Below, one piece after another: positions 11,506 to 11,927 of a DNA stretch of 11,927 bases. Location of the stretch: NCBI GenBank assembly GCA_004802705.1, contig SGPL01000787.1, positions 1 through 11,927 on the forward strand. Reading direction: 5' to 3'. The DNA is from Bondarzewia mesenterica. Its lineage: Eukaryota; Basidiomycota; Agaricomycetes; Russulales; Bondarzewiaceae. Below the pieces are notes generated by a model that worked only from the letters and a program-made list of their open reading frames with translations, searched no databases and was not told the DNA's origin. Positions within the stretch are counted from its first letter, which is position 1. Each line of letters starts with the position of its first letter. Position numbers and translations under genes: made by a program.

Positions 11506-11927
11506 CACTAACTTGTTGCTGCAGTGGATAGCGGCTTGGAGAAGAAAGCTTCGGGCGGCCCCTTGGCCTTATTATACACGACCCTTCCACTGCTTACTCA
11601 CCGCCATGGATCTGTCGACTGTTCTGGCTATCGTAGAATCCAGTAAGAAACGTGAACGTGGTTGAATTGGCTGACTACGCTCCGTGGGACGTTACACCGC
11701 CAGGCCTTCTATCAGAATTATTCTAACTCCTGGTGTCTCAGCTTGGACTCCGGTTGAACCGAGGCTTATCGGCGGAATGTTCCACCTGAGATAATCCCTT
11801 ATGAGGAATTTCAGAACCATTCCAAGACCATTCCATAACCATCTCAGGATTATCAAATCAGCGTCATCGCGACGACCTCGAGCGGGCCGAGCGGCACACG
11901 GGATAATGCTATTTTTGGAATATCGAT
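11506..11927. other. upstream region of the third oxidoreductase
   Basis: No supported gene. A plus-strand ATG in good context (CCGCCATGG, 11606) opens 12 codons and then meets a GTAAGA donor-like site, but no acceptor in the window continues a convincing frame. Near 11800-11860 there are short repeats of CCATTCCA and inverted copies of CCTGAGAT. Confidence 0.4.
11569..11576 (-). promoter_or_regulatory. TATA-like element of the third oxidoreductase
   Basis: TATAATAA on the minus strand, about 64 bases before its ATG, a spacing close to that of the two TATA boxes in the duplicated units. Confidence 0.45.

Noticed and set aside
11606..11642. Possible first exon (ATG GAT CTG ...) of a divergent plus-strand gene
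   Set aside because: Good start context and a GTAAGA donor, but no acceptor in the remaining sequence continues a plausible frame.
11787..11860. Inverted CCTGAGAT / ATCTCAGG and repeated CCATTCCA near the right edge
   Set aside because: Arms are only eight bases and overlap other short matches; not enough for a mobile element or a stable hairpin.

Overview
The window looks like nuclear DNA of a filamentous basidiomycete (Agaricomycetes type). Genes are split by many short GT-AG introns, mostly 52-92 nt with CTNAY-like branch points. There are two eukaryotic tRNA genes with internal A/B boxes, a Pol III factor (BRF1), and an F-box protein of the kind abundant in mushroom-forming fungi. Exon models were assembled by eye from reading frame, splice signals and family knowledge; nothing was searched.

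Layout: (1) 1-820 (+): 3' part of BRF1, the TFIIIB subunit of RNA polymerase III, three exons. (2) 924-996 (-): tRNA-Asp(GTC), convergent with BRF1. (3) 1167-3047 (+): five-exon F-box protein of about 526 aa; all ambiguous bases in the window fall here. (4) 3321-5353 and 5811-7862 (+): a direct duplication of about 2 kb. Each unit carries a promoter and an intact ten-exon gene for a 343-aa zinc-free medium-chain NADPH oxidoreductase of the PTGR1/leukotriene B4 dehydrogenase type. The copies are about 93% identical in protein, with differences clustered at the two ends. (5) 7971-8055 (+): initiator tRNA-Met with a 10-nt intron. (6) 8229-8637 (-): C-terminal half of a HAD-type 2-haloacid dehalogenase; no first half was found. 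(7) 8719-9667 (+): a very acidic, low-complexity protein of unknown function. (8) 10127-11505 (-): a third medium-chain oxidoreductase from a different subfamily, six exons, with a one-base homopolymer frameshift.

How the genes relate: the twin reductases and the unrelated third one could all act in NADPH-dependent reduction of reactive alkenals, ketones or quinones, but they are separate transcription units. A bZIP/CRE-type site upstream of the twins is perfect in copy B and altered by one base in copy A. I found no prokaryotic element, CRISPR array, virus or transposon. The most distinctive signals are the mosaic divergence of the twin genes, a 23-nt microexon with competing splice acceptors, and the short intron in the initiator tRNA gene.
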